Shown piece after piece: positions 28,286-37,102 of a stretch of DNA of 64,000 bases. The position numbers were made by a program, and so were the translations under genes. The notes under the pieces were generated by a model, which worked only from the letters and a program-made list of their open reading frames with translations, made no database searches and was not told the origin of the DNA. Source of the DNA: Flammeovirga sp. SJP92. GTDB taxonomy: Bacteria; Bacteroidota; Bacteroidia; Cytophagales; Flammeovirgaceae. Position 1 is the stretch's first letter; every line of letters starts with the position of its first letter. Where the stretch lies: NCBI RefSeq assembly GCF_001583495.1, contig NZ_LQAQ01000020.1, forward strand, positions 62,001-126,000, given 5' to 3'.

Positions 28286-29026
28286 CTAAACCGTTTTGGC
28301 TAGTCTTTCTTTTATTTCCTCTTCCGTCACCTGATCTACAGGACCGTTTACGATGTTGTTTCCTCCGTAAATGATCTTTTGACCAGCAATCTCTACCAAC
28401 TCCACTTTTTTATTTTCTCCTGGTTCAAAACGGATCGCTGTTCCTGCAGGAATATTAAGTCGGTAACCCAGTGAAGCTATTCGATCAAAGGACAATTGAA
28501 TATTAGCGTCAATAAAGTTGTAATGAGAACCTACCTGTACGGGGCGATCACCCATATTAGTTACATCTAGCGTGATAGTTTTTCTGTTCTCGTTGAGAAT
28601 AATGACTCCTTCTCCTAATTCCTTTTTACCCGGTAAAGGATTGGATACATTATCCATCTCAATTTTTGTTTTCGATTTTGTCAGACCAGAACCGTATAAT
28701 GCCCAATCATTGTCAAGGTTTTCATCGCAGATAGGTGAATGCACTGTAACGAGTTTGGTGCCATCCATAAAAGTACCTTCAATTTGTACTTCATGGAGCA
28801 TTTTTTCCACACCGGGCATTACATCATCAATGCCTAGGATTTTCTTTCCTCTATCCATTAATTCTGCCACGGAAGCACCTTCACGGATAAACTCCAACAG
28901 TTGAGTGGAGATGAGAGCGACTGATTCGGGGTAGTTGAGTAATACACCTCTAGCGTAGCGTTTTTGTGCCACCACACCAGCATTGTGCAACATCAATTTG
29001 TCTATTTCTTTCGGACTTAGATGCAT
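28286..29026 (-). CDS. ureAB: fused urease gamma-beta subunit (UreA-UreB)
   Basis: Residues 1-100 match the urease gamma subunit ([56 protein letters not shown]). Residues about 130-225 match the beta subunit ([48 protein letters not shown]). The two are joined by a linker of about 30 residues, making 246 aa. Such fusions are known, for example in Helicobacter UreA and some Bacteroidetes. The product should assemble with UreC as an (alpha, fused-subunit) trimer. ureC starts 37 bp downstream. A palindromic repeat lies just upstream. Confidence 0.96.
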   Translation of the reverse strand: MHLSPKEIDKLMLHNAGVVAQKRYARGVLLNYPESVALISTQLLEFIREGASVAELMDRGKKILGIDDVMPGVEKMLHEVQIEGTFMDGTKLVTVHSPICDENLDNDWALYGSGLTKSKTKIEMDNVSNPLPGKKELGEGVIILNENRKTITLDVTNMGDRPVQVGSHYNFIDANIQLSFDRIASLGYRLNIPAGTAIRFEPGENKKVELVEIAGQKIIYGGNNIVNGPVDQVTEEEIKERLAKTV

Positions 29027-29039
29027 GTTAGTTGTTTTT

Positions 29040-29197
29040 AGTACTAAGACAAAATTATTTAATACTAATTCTATTTATTGTTTTGCGATTACTTCCTTCA
29101 AAAAACTTTAAATAGAATCACTATTTGTTCGTTTTTTAGCGTTGTACTCACAAAAAATAAATTAGAATTAATTATGATCTATTTTTGGCTTAGTACT
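29040..29197. repeat. palindromic intergenic element, copy 1
   Basis: It is bounded by the 9-bp inverted ends AGTACTAAG (29040-29048) and CTTAGTACT (29189-29197), with further internal pairing (TAATTCTATTTATT near 29065 against AATAAATTAGAATTA near 29157). A core near 29063-29100 including TTTGCGATTACTTCCTTCAA is shared with the element at 47149-47247. This copy carries about 60 bp more between the core and the right end. It sits 14 bp upstream of ureAB. Confidence 0.75.
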
Positions 29198-29215
29198 TAG
29201 CTTAATGAAAATTAT

Positions 29216-29971
29216 CTAAACTGATAAGTGCTTACGAATTCTATCGGCGTCAATAGTACTTGCTTCCATTTGTTCGATGACCTTACCTCTATCCATAATA
29301 TAGAAGTAATCAGAAATTCGTAATGCGAAATCTAGTTTTTGCTCTACTAAAACTACAGAAATTCCTTTTTCCAATGCAAGTTTTTTCAGAATATCTCCTA
29401 TATCTTGGGTGATTGAAGGCTGAATTCCTTCTGTGGGTTCATCCAAAAGCAGCATACTTGGTCTTCCGCACAATGCTCTTGCTATGGCTAACTGCTGTTG
29501 TTGTCCACCACTTAGGTTTCCTCCCGGTCGGTTTCTAAAATCTTTTAATATGGGGAATAGCTCATAGATTTCATCCTCTGGAATTTTCGCTTTTCTATTT
29601 GTACATGCATCCAAACCAATCAAAAGGTTTTCATAAACGGTTAATTTCGGAATGATTTCTCTTCCTTGAGGCACATAGCCAATTCCTGCTTTTGCTCTTT
29701 TATGTGAAGGAAGTTTTGAGATGACTTTTCCTTCAAATTCAATAGCCCCACTTTGTACATTAAGCAATCCCATTATGGTTTTTAAGGTAGTCGTTTTCCC
29801 TACTCCATTTCTCCCCATGATGGTAGTTACTTTTCCTTTTTTAGCTTCTAATTCTGTTCCCCAAAGCACTTGGCTTTCTCCATAAGAGGTTTCAAGGGCA
29901 CTGACTTTTAAATGTGTTTCAAGTTTATTCCAAGAGGAAGTGATATTATTTTCTGTGGCTACGAGTTCCAT
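29216..29971 (-). CDS. urtE: urea ABC transporter ATP-binding protein UrtE
   Basis: This is one of the two ATPases of the Urt-type high-affinity urea transporter. The 251-aa protein has Walker A GRNGVGKT (about 53-60), Q-loop GYVPQGREI, signature LSGGQQQQLAIARAL, Walker B LLLDEPTEG and an H-loop region SVVLVEQ, a pattern shared with LivF-type proteins. It carries about 20 extra N-terminal residues (MELVATENNITSSWNKLE) before the ABC domain. It is separated from urtD by 384 bp of repeat-like DNA, unlike the tight spacing elsewhere in the operon. ureAB follows on the same strand. Confidence 0.92.
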   Translation of the reverse strand: MELVATENNITSSWNKLETHLKVSALETSYGESQVLWGTELEAKKGKVTTIMGRNGVGKTTTLKTIMGLLNVQSGAIEFEGKVISKLPSHKRAKAGIGYVPQGREIIPKLTVYENLLIGLDACTNRKAKIPEDEIYELFPILKDFRNRPGGNLSGGQQQQLAIARALCGRPSMLLLDEPTEGIQPSITQDIGDILKKLALEKGISVVLVEQKLDFALRISDYFYIMDRGKVIEQMEASTIDADRIRKHLSV

Positions 29972-30355
29972 TTTATTTCGAGATTAAGTGAGTCTTTTGA
30001 TATAGAAATCGGGAGATTTCTGTTGATCTGCAAGGCACGAATGACGCTATCGCTTAACATTCGCGCCAGTGGTAGTACTACTTTCTAAATTAAGGTAGAA
30101 TTCCCACCGGCCTTGAAGGGAAAAGCGTTAAGAATTACATGAAGAGAGCCGTAAAGAATGATTTTGCTGTTTGAGCGCAGCGAGTTTAAAATCATTTAGG
30201 CGAAAGAAATGTAATTTAGCTTTTGACTTCAAAGCCTTGAATTTTTTGCTTCGTTTTTGTTTCAAGACAAAAATGAAGAAGAAGGAAGCTTGAAAGTAGA
30301 GTCTTCAATGATTTCCTAACGGTCTGTCAAGCGTTGACAAAACGTATTAAACATA
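29972..30355. repeat. hairpin-rich intergenic element between urtE and urtD
   Basis: No gene is supported. Three inverted repeats are stacked: AATTACAT (30133-30140) with ATGTAATT (30209-30216), AATGATTTT (30157-30165) with AAAATCATT (30188-30196), and a CTTC-TTTTTGT hairpin near 30252-30281. Inside the second is CTGTTTGAGCGCAGCGAGTT. Its translation LFERSEF is, from memory, a frequent spurious ORF fragment from a repeat dispersed in Bacteroidetes genomes. This suggests an inserted element inside the transporter operon. Confidence 0.6.
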
Positions 30356-31114
30356 CTATGCTGAACGTTGGGCCTGAGCCGAATCAGGTGCTCCCAAATA
30401 GCAATCAATAACCTGTTGATCATTTTTGACTTCCTGAAAAGTCCCTTGCGTCAAGATCGATCCTCGTACCAAAACGCTTACTTGATCAATGGCGATTTGC
30501 TCTACGAACTTCATATCATGCTCAATGACAATGACACTATGAGAATTGCTCAATTCACACAAAAGATTACCTGTTTTTTCTGCTTCGGAATCTGACATTC
30601 CAGCGGCAGGTTCATCAATCAACATCAATTCTGGATCTTGCAGTAAGACAATTGCTATTTCCAGCCACTGCTTTTTACCATGCGATAAAGAACCTGCTAT
30701 TTTATCTAAATCATCCTGCAAACCTACCTTTAAGGCGATTTCATGGATTTTATCTAAGTGTTCTTTTTTTGTTTTGTAAAAGAAAGTGGAGATGATATCC
30801 TTTTTGACTTTCAAACCTAAAAGCATATTATCAAAAACCGACAAGCCCGTAAAGACTGTTGGTTTCTGAAACTTTCTCCCCACTCCCATTTCAGTAATTT
30901 TCACTTCACTCATACCGATCAATTCTTCTCCCTTGAATAGGATTGACCCTTCATCCGGTTTTGTCTTTCCACAAATTATATCCATAAAAGTAGATTTCCC
31001 TGCCCCATTGGGACCAATAACTACTCTCAATTCGTTTTCTTTTAAATCAAACTGATCCAATTTCAAAGCCTGTACTCCTCCAAAAGCCACGCTTAAGTTT
31101 TTTACTGATAACAT
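30356..31114 (-). CDS. urtD: urea ABC transporter ATP-binding protein UrtD
   Basis: The second ATPase of the urea importer (252 aa) has Walker A GPNGAGKST (about 34-42), the UrtD/LivG-like GVGRKFQKPTVF segment, signature LSHGKKQWLEIA and Walker B LMLIDEPAAGM. LSHGxxQWLEI in place of LSGG is characteristic of UrtD. It lies 21 bp after urtC. A 384-bp repeat-like spacer follows before urtE, so the two ATPases may be made in different amounts. Confidence 0.94.
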   Translation of the reverse strand: MLSVKNLSVAFGGVQALKLDQFDLKENELRVVIGPNGAGKSTFMDIICGKTKPDEGSILFKGEELIGMSEVKITEMGVGRKFQKPTVFTGLSVFDNMLLGLKVKKDIISTFFYKTKKEHLDKIHEIALKVGLQDDLDKIAGSLSHGKKQWLEIAIVLLQDPELMLIDEPAAGMSDSEAEKTGNLLCELSNSHSVIVIEHDMKFVEQIAIDQVSVLVRGSILTQGTFQEVKNDQQVIDCYLGAPDSAQAQRSA

Positions 31115-31135
31115 AATTCTCTTCGTTTAGGTAAT

Positions 31136-32251
31136 TTAGGCTGAAACATTAATAACTTCATTCTCCACATCTTCTGCTTCTTTGTTGTTTTTATCAGAGG
31201 CAAAAAATGTCTTTATATAGGCTTGAATTTGTTGAAATAAACCGATCATTCCTTTGTCTAAATACAATACTGTAATCACGAACAAGCCTCCTAAAACATA
31301 CAACCATCCCCCTGGTAAAATAGAGGTGAAAATACTGTACAATAAATTGACTACGATAGCTCCTAACACGGCTCCTTTCAAGTTTCCTCGTCCACCCAAG
31401 GCTACCCAAACGATCATTTCGATGGAAGCCTGTACATCCATTCTTCCCGGTGTGATAATTCCGGTTTGAGGTAAATAAAGCATACCGCCAATTGCTGCTA
31501 TCACTGACCCAATCATAAAAATGGTAATCTTGTAGGCTGATACACCATAACCTGTAAAACGCATTCTTGATTCGCTGTCTCTGATGGCGACCAAACCCTT
31601 TCCAAACTTAGATTTTGTAAGGAAAGAAGAGTAGATATAAATCAAGCATAACACGATAAAACTGAGGAAGTATAAACCTAGTTTTGTAGATGTTTCTCTA
31701 AGGTCAAACCCTAATAAATATTTGAAGTCTGTCAAACCGTTAGTACCCCCAAGCATTGTTTCATTTCTTGAGAATAAAAGGAACATCGCTAAGGCTAATG
31801 CTTGTGTAATGATGGCAAAATATACCCCTTGAATACGGCTTCTGAAGACGAAGAATCCGAAGATTAAGGAAAACAATGCCGGCACTAATAATGAAAGTAT
31901 AAAGGCTAATGGAAAAGAAGAGAATGGAGCCCAGAATGTGGGTAATTCAGTGACCTGATTCCATTCCATAAATGCCGGCAATTGATGTCCTTCGGGTAAA
32001 TTGGAAAGGGTCATGTACATACCGATTCCGTAAGCTCCCAAGCAAAAGAAGAAGGCTTGCGTCATACTTAGCACCCCCGTATATCCCCAGATCAAGTCGA
32101 TTCCAATGGCGGCTATGGCAAAGCAAAAATAGCGACCCCACAAGGTCATGGTATTCGTTTCAACAAATCCTAAGAGATTGCCCAAGGGCATAAGTATTAG
32201 AAACAAGCCTATGAAGACTAAATGATATTTTTTCTGAATTAATGTTTTCAT
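31136..32251 (-). CDS. urtC: urea ABC transporter permease UrtC
   Basis: This LivM-type membrane subunit of the urea importer has 371 aa and about 9-10 hydrophobic segments. I chose the ATG at 32251 (MKTLIQKKYHLVFIGL) over an in-frame GTG seven codons upstream. Family features are GRYFCFAIAAIGIDLIWGYTG near the start, GNLKGAVLGAIVVNLLY, and the EAA-like cytoplasmic loop GKGLVAIRDSESRMRFTGY. It lies between urtB and urtD in the canonical order. Confidence 0.93.
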   Translation of the reverse strand: MKTLIQKKYHLVFIGLFLILMPLGNLLGFVETNTMTLWGRYFCFAIAAIGIDLIWGYTGVLSMTQAFFFCLGAYGIGMYMTLSNLPEGHQLPAFMEWNQVTELPTFWAPFSSFPLAFILSLLVPALFSLIFGFFVFRSRIQGVYFAIITQALALAMFLLFSRNETMLGGTNGLTDFKYLLGFDLRETSTKLGLYFLSFIVLCLIYIYSSFLTKSKFGKGLVAIRDSESRMRFTGYGVSAYKITIFMIGSVIAAIGGMLYLPQTGIITPGRMDVQASIEMIVWVALGGRGNLKGAVLGAIVVNLLYSIFTSILPGGWLYVLGGLFVITVLYLDKGMIGLFQQIQAYIKTFFASDKNNKEAEDVENEVINVSA

Positions 32252-32377
32252 GATTTCAATTTCTTTGAACACGTTTTCGGATGAAGAATTTGATAATTAA
32301 GAATGTAGAATGAAGAAGTGATTCATGGTATAAAGAGAAGACTTATGAGTTTCTTCCCTCTTAACTCTTAACTCAAT

Positions 32378-33988
32378 TTATTCTTCAGACAATCTTCCTT
32401 TGTCAGGAAAGAGTCCTTTAGGTTTGAACTGTAAGAAGAAGATGATGATGGCGAGCATTATTACTTTGCCATACACTGCTTCATAAAAGGATTCAAAGAT
32501 TTTGGACAATACGCCCACACCCATTGCTGAAGCAATAATTCCTACGAGTTTTCCTACTCCACCTACTACCACAATCAAGAAAGAATCTACGATATAAGTC
32601 TTTCCCATATTTGGCACTACATTACCGATCAAAGTCATGGCACAACCCGCAATTCCTGCTAAACCAGAACCTAAGAAGAAGGTCATGGCATCAATTCTTT
32701 TCGTGGAAATTCCTAGACAAGCACTCATATTTCTGTTTTGAGTTACAGCTCTGATCTTCACTCCTAGTCTTGACTTAAAGAAAACAATGTAAGTCAGCAC
32801 TCCCATAAACACCGTCAAACCGATGATAAACAATCTATTGAAAGGTAAAATCAAACCATCCATTACTTCTATACCTCCTGATAGTAATTCCGGTGATTTT
32901 ACGGCAGTGATATCTCCGAAAATACTTCTACAAATCTGGATCATAATCAAACTCAATCCCCACGTTCCTAAAAGGCTTTCCAACGGTTTGTTATAAAGGT
33001 GACGGATAATTAATCTTTCGATTAAAAGTCCAATCAAACCTGCCGTGATAAATGATAATGGCAATGAAACCCAGAAATAACCTTCAAACCATGAAGCAGG
33101 CAAATAGGAAATAAAGCACTGCTGAATAACGTATGTTGTATATGCACCAATCATTAAGAACTCACCGTGACTCATATTGATCACACCTGCCAATCCATAA
33201 ATGATTCCTAGTCCTAAGGCTACCAACAATAAAATACTGCCCAAAGAAATACCACTGAAAAGGTTTTGGGCTGTATTGATAAATCTTTCGCGGGCTTGTA
33301 TAGTGCTGATCAGTTCACTTGCTAAAATATAAGACTGATCTTGTGGTGCATTTTCTTTTTTCTTTAAATATTGTTCCAAAGGATCTAACATTTGATCCGA
33401 TGCTCCTTCACCCAATTGGGCTAAAGCATTCATCTCTAATTGCTCATTTCCACTTAAAAGCCAAATGGTATAAATGGCTTCATTTCCTGCTGCTTTGACT
33501 TTTTCATCACTTTCTGTTTTTAATTGTTCCGTCAAAAACGCAACATCCTCTAAAGTACCTGACTGCTTAAAGCGTTGATAAGCATTAAGCTTGCTTTGAG
33601 CAACAGGAGTGTACAATTGGGTATATTTTGATAAAGGACGAAACTTTAAAATATATTTTCTTGAGAGTTTTAATGGTGTTATTCCTGCCACATCACTCTC
33701 TGCTTCTTTAAATTCAGGATATACCTCATAGTATGATTTTATACCTGGAAACAGAGTGTATGCTTTCGTTCCTTTTACATAAAGTCTTTTTTCTAATACG
33801 GCACCAATGAGTGCGTAGGTATGGGGTGTTTTAGTTTCTACTAAGAAGTTAACGGCGCTGTCTAACTCCGTTTTATTATTGGATAATATCGTTTGTACAC
33901 TGTTTTCTACCGTTTTCTCAAAAGAATAGGCAGTAAAGGAGAGGGTTCCCAAAATCAAGGTTAGGAACAGGAGTTTTGATTTTAACAT
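32378..33988 (-). CDS. urtB: urea ABC transporter permease UrtB
   Basis: This LivH-type membrane subunit has 536 aa. A signal peptide (1-22) and a soluble helical region of about 220 residues precede the membrane domain, which begins near residue 243 (SGISLGSILLLVALGLGIIYGLAGVINMSHGEF, split by the conserved NMSHGEF). The long N-terminal extension is normal for UrtB and separates it from LivH. The cytoplasmic loop GVKIRAVTQNRNMSACLGI and the end GLFPDKGR are conserved. Two hairpins lie upstream, between it and urtA. Confidence 0.93.
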   Translation of the reverse strand: MLKSKLLFLTLILGTLSFTAYSFEKTVENSVQTILSNNKTELDSAVNFLVETKTPHTYALIGAVLEKRLYVKGTKAYTLFPGIKSYYEVYPEFKEAESDVAGITPLKLSRKYILKFRPLSKYTQLYTPVAQSKLNAYQRFKQSGTLEDVAFLTEQLKTESDEKVKAAGNEAIYTIWLLSGNEQLEMNALAQLGEGASDQMLDPLEQYLKKKENAPQDQSYILASELISTIQARERFINTAQNLFSGISLGSILLLVALGLGIIYGLAGVINMSHGEFLMIGAYTTYVIQQCFISYLPASWFEGYFWVSLPLSFITAGLIGLLIERLIIRHLYNKPLESLLGTWGLSLIMIQICRSIFGDITAVKSPELLSGGIEVMDGLILPFNRLFIIGLTVFMGVLTYIVFFKSRLGVKIRAVTQNRNMSACLGISTKRIDAMTFFLGSGLAGIAGCAMTLIGNVVPNMGKTYIVDSFLIVVVGGVGKLVGIIASAMGVGVLSKIFESFYEAVYGKVIMLAIIIFFLQFKPKGLFPDKGRLSEE

Positions 33989-34058
33989 CAGAAAAAAATT
34001 AAGTGATAGAAATGTGAGATGTGAGTGAAGTACTAATTACAATTCTTGATGTGAGAGG

Positions 34059-34163
34059 AGGTCATAGGCTTTACGATCACCTATGACCTAGAACTATTGA
34101 CCACAGTTCTACTCACTTAAGTAGGAAACCATAAATAGTTGCTATAAATGCTTCCCTACTTAA
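34059..34163 (-). terminator. two hairpins between urtA and urtB
   Basis: Hairpin 1 has arms AGGTCATAGG (34059-34068) and CCTATGACCT (34080-34089). Hairpin 2 has arms TTAAGTAGG (34117-34125) and CCTACTTAA (34155-34163). Neither is followed by a strong T-run on the minus strand. They may attenuate transcription or protect the upstream mRNA, which fits the usual excess of binding protein over permease (inference). Confidence 0.5.
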
Positions 34164-34176
34164 TTCTTCAATCTAA

Positions 34177-35430
34177 CTACATAGCAAACTTGCTAAATGG
34201 TTCTGGCACCACGAGATCGTCTGTTCTTGAAATAATATCAAACTGACCATCTGCACGAATTTCTCCAATAAGTACCGGCTTCGACAAGTGATGGTTATCA
34301 GGGTGCATTTCTACATATCCGCCTGGTGCTTCAATCGAAAGACCTGAAAGTGCTTTGATCACTTGCTCTACATCTGTTGTTCCCGCTTTTTCAACTGCTT
34401 TTTTCCATAAGTATATACCTGCATACGACCAGTGAATCGGATCGTCCGTTACACGAGATTCACCGCCATGCAATCCATTTTCTTTACAATATTTTTTGAA
34501 GCTTTCCACAAACTTGAAGTTCTCCGGTGTTTTTACCGATTGGTAATAGTTCCATGCCGCCAAGTGACCTACTAAAAACTCTGTATCCATTGCTCTTAAT
34601 TCATCTTCTGCTACTGACATCGCCATGATCGGGCAAGTAGAAGCTGATAAACCTTGGTTGGCAAATTCTTTATAAAAAGGAACATTACTGTCACCGTTGA
34701 TCGTACTCAATACACATGCATCACCAGAAGAAGCAAAACGCTTGATTTTTGATACAATAGTTTGGTAATCTTGGTGGTGGAAAGGTGTGTATTCTTCAAT
34801 AATATTTTCTTCAGGAACACCCGAATCCAATAAGAAGTTCTTTAAGATTTTGTTGGCTGTTCTTGGGAATACATAATCCGTACCCAATAAATAGAACTTT
34901 TTATAGTTACCACCCTCTTCGCTCATCAAATATTCAGCTGATGGAATCAACTGTTGGTTTGGTGTTGCTCCTGTATAAATGATGTTTGGTGATTGCTCTT
35001 GCCCTTCGTATTGTACAGGATAGAAAAGTAGTCCTTTGTACTCTTCGTATACTGGCAATACTGATTTTCTTGATACTGAAGTCCAGCAACCAAAAGTTAC
35101 GTCTACTTTATCTTTCACTAAAAGTTCTTTTGCCTTTTCGGCGAATAGATCCCAGTCCGAAGCCGGGTCTACAATCACAGGCTCTAATTGTTTTCCTAAT
35201 ACACCACCTGAAGCATTGATTTCGTCAATTGCCATCATTAATACATCTTTTAATGATACTTCGGAAATGGCCATTGTACCACTCAATGAGTGCAATACGC
35301 CTACTTTAATTGTTTCTTGTTTTTCTGCTACAGTTTCTGAATTGGAAGATGCTTTTTTATTGGCACTACAGCTAAAAAATAGGCCGATTATAAAGATTAG
35401 AAGACAATGTCTGTTGATGATACGTTTCAT
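34177..35430 (-). CDS. urtA: urea ABC transporter substrate-binding lipoprotein UrtA
   Basis: UrtA captures urea for UrtBCDE. The 417-aa protein has a lipobox ending in Cys21 (GLFFSC), so it is membrane-anchored. It begins with the family hallmark IKVGVLHSLSGTMAISEVSLKD split over residues 41-62, then INASGGVLGKQLEPVIVDPASD, TFGCWTSVSRKSVLPV and LFYPVQYEGQEQSPNI, all typical of UrtA rather than amino-acid-binding LivJ. It is followed by urtB and preceded by an outer-membrane porin gene 58 bp upstream. Confidence 0.95.
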   Translation of the reverse strand: MKRIINRHCLLIFIIGLFFSCSANKKASSNSETVAEKQETIKVGVLHSLSGTMAISEVSLKDVLMMAIDEINASGGVLGKQLEPVIVDPASDWDLFAEKAKELLVKDKVDVTFGCWTSVSRKSVLPVYEEYKGLLFYPVQYEGQEQSPNIIYTGATPNQQLIPSAEYLMSEEGGNYKKFYLLGTDYVFPRTANKILKNFLLDSGVPEENIIEEYTPFHHQDYQTIVSKIKRFASSGDACVLSTINGDSNVPFYKEFANQGLSASTCPIMAMSVAEDELRAMDTEFLVGHLAAWNYYQSVKTPENFKFVESFKKYCKENGLHGGESRVTDDPIHWSYAGIYLWKKAVEKAGTTDVEQVIKALSGLSIEAPGGYVEMHPDNHHLSKPVLIGEIRADGQFDIISRTDDLVVPEPFSKFAM

Positions 35431-35488
35431 AGTTAAATTATTGTTTGTTCTAAAATTGTATAGATGAGATGTTTATTCGATTTTAGAT

Positions 35489-36820
35489 TTAGAATACAAA
35501 GATTTGAGCTTGAAGCCATACTTGACCGTAAGCTTTAGACTCATTTGTTGTGGCTACAGTTTTAGTTGTCGTAGTATAAGATAGTCTTAGATTGGTGTTA
35601 TAGCCATTGAACCAATAGTTTACACCACCACCAAATACAGTAGTAGAATTATACTTATTGAAGTCTGAAATACTCTCATTTGCTCCAATCTGATTGCTTT
35701 CGGCGTTCATGCCCTGACGCTCGTAGCGCAACCATGGTTGTAATTTAAGATCTTTAAAGTAATATCCCAACTCCATGAATTGTGTATTTTGTGTAGGGAT
35801 CATTGTAGCAAAAGAATATTCATTATCTGGGTTATTACCACCTGAAATATAAGAATAAGCACTATTCAAAGTGATTGAACCTAAATCTCCTACAGGCATA
35901 TCTAAGAATACATCCACACCTGCAGCCAAATAATCTCCTTGTGTGTCAACACCACCACCAATTGATAATGTTTTACCTTTTCCTAAGTTGGTACCAGAGT
36001 AATAGAAGCTTTTGTCTTCGTCAAATACATTATAAACCAAACGGCCTACAGTACGGATAGGTGAAGAGCTTGTTCCTTCAAAGTTGGTTCTGCCTGAGAA
36101 GAAACCTAAACGATATTCTAATTTGTTGTTCGCAAAGAAACCTCTAAAGTTCACACCCAAATCCCTACCGAAATTACCTTGTAATGGGCTATCCGGAAAC
36201 AAGTTGTAAGGATATTGATAATATGTAAAATCATTAGCCATTAAACCTGCTGCACCTTGAAGACCATTTCTGTTGTGTGATACTAACTGAAGACCACCAA
36301 TTACAGAAAAGTAATCATTGAAAACATGCTCATACTGACAATCCAAGATAATCGGCGTTACAGCGACTCTTTTTCCACCATCAGCAGTTGTTGCTCCGTT
36401 AATTGGTGCTGGAATTTCAGTTTCCATAAAGAAATTACCTTTTTTTGTCAATTGTGCTCCCACCAGAATTCTTGCTCTGTAGACTGTAAAGTCTGTTGAC
36501 CAATTGCTTGGATTTTCTCCTCCAGGATTTCCTCCAAATGCATAGCCATCTTGTTGGCTACCTGCAAACATGTGAATGATTGCTCCTACTGAAAAAGAGG
36601 GTTTAAATTCTTCTTCCTTTTGTTTTTCATCATTGTCATCTGCATTACTTGCAAAGATGCTCTTGGTCTCATTTTTCTCCGCATTGATTTCTTTTAGTAA
36701 TGATATATCATCATTAATACGTAAGCTTGTCGATTGTTTCGATTGTGCTGATGCACTGTAGTTTACAAAAAAGAAAGTTAAGAGAGAGAAAGTAAAAGTT
36801 AAGTAGTTGGTTTGTTTCAT
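35489..36820 (-). CDS. outer-membrane porin, OprP/OprO-like, probable urea entry channel
   Basis: The 443-aa protein has a signal peptide (1-25), a polar coil of about 45 residues, and a beta-barrel region rich in alternating strands, glycine and aromatic residues. It ends in FVF, with a C-terminal Phe as expected for barrel assembly. The layout resembles phosphate-selective porin O/P family proteins. It is the first gene of the urt-ure operon, 58 bp from urtA, so a role in taking urea across the outer membrane is inferred from context. It shares its promoter region with the nickel-permease-like gene. Confidence 0.75.
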   Translation of the reverse strand: MKQTNYLTFTFSLLTFFFVNYSASAQSKQSTSLRINDDISLLKEINAEKNETKSIFASNADDNDEKQKEEEFKPSFSVGAIIHMFAGSQQDGYAFGGNPGGENPSNWSTDFTVYRARILVGAQLTKKGNFFMETEIPAPINGATTADGGKRVAVTPIILDCQYEHVFNDYFSVIGGLQLVSHNRNGLQGAAGLMANDFTYYQYPYNLFPDSPLQGNFGRDLGVNFRGFFANNKLEYRLGFFSGRTNFEGTSSSPIRTVGRLVYNVFDEDKSFYYSGTNLGKGKTLSIGGGVDTQGDYLAAGVDVFLDMPVGDLGSITLNSAYSYISGGNNPDNEYSFATMIPTQNTQFMELGYYFKDLKLQPWLRYERQGMNAESNQIGANESISDFNKYNSTTVFGGGVNYWFNGYNTNLRLSYTTTTKTVATTNESKAYGQVWLQAQIFVF

Positions 36821-37102
36821 AATAAAATTGTTATTCTTGATTACTTACGTAACAAACGTACGTAACAATACCTATCATTCCAATACTATTTTAAAAAATT
36901 ACGTAATCACAACGCAAAAACATTAAAAACACTGCCATATCGCAGTTTTCAACAAAATCAACTATATATTTCAATATTTACAACAAAAACAATATATTAT
37001 TACACATATTATGAAATAAAGAATAATTTATCTTACTTAGCATTTAAATAAAATAAAAAAATACAACATGAAATTACGTAAGTAACAAAACAACAATTAA
37101 GT
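36821..37102. promoter_or_regulatory. shared promoter region with repeated TTACGTAA palindromes
   Basis: This 282-bp divergent region holds exact TTACGTAA at 36845-36852, 36899-36906 and 37074-37081, plus GTACGTAA at 36858-36865. The first and last copies lie within about 30 bp of the two start codons and share an extended, opposite-facing form (ACTTACGTAA and TTACGTAAGT). This arrangement suits an operator for one regulator controlling both the porin-urt-ure operon and the nickel permease. The regulator is unknown. Confidence 0.65.

Noticed and set aside
30150-30200. Possible peptide containing LFERSEF
   Set aside because: The surrounding DNA is a set of inverted repeats, and such peptides are, from memory, typical spurious translations of dispersed elements.
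37068-37085. Tiny ATG frame MKLRK upstream of the nickel permease
   Set aside because: Five codons overlapping the TTACGTAA palindrome; a regulatory leader peptide cannot be supported.
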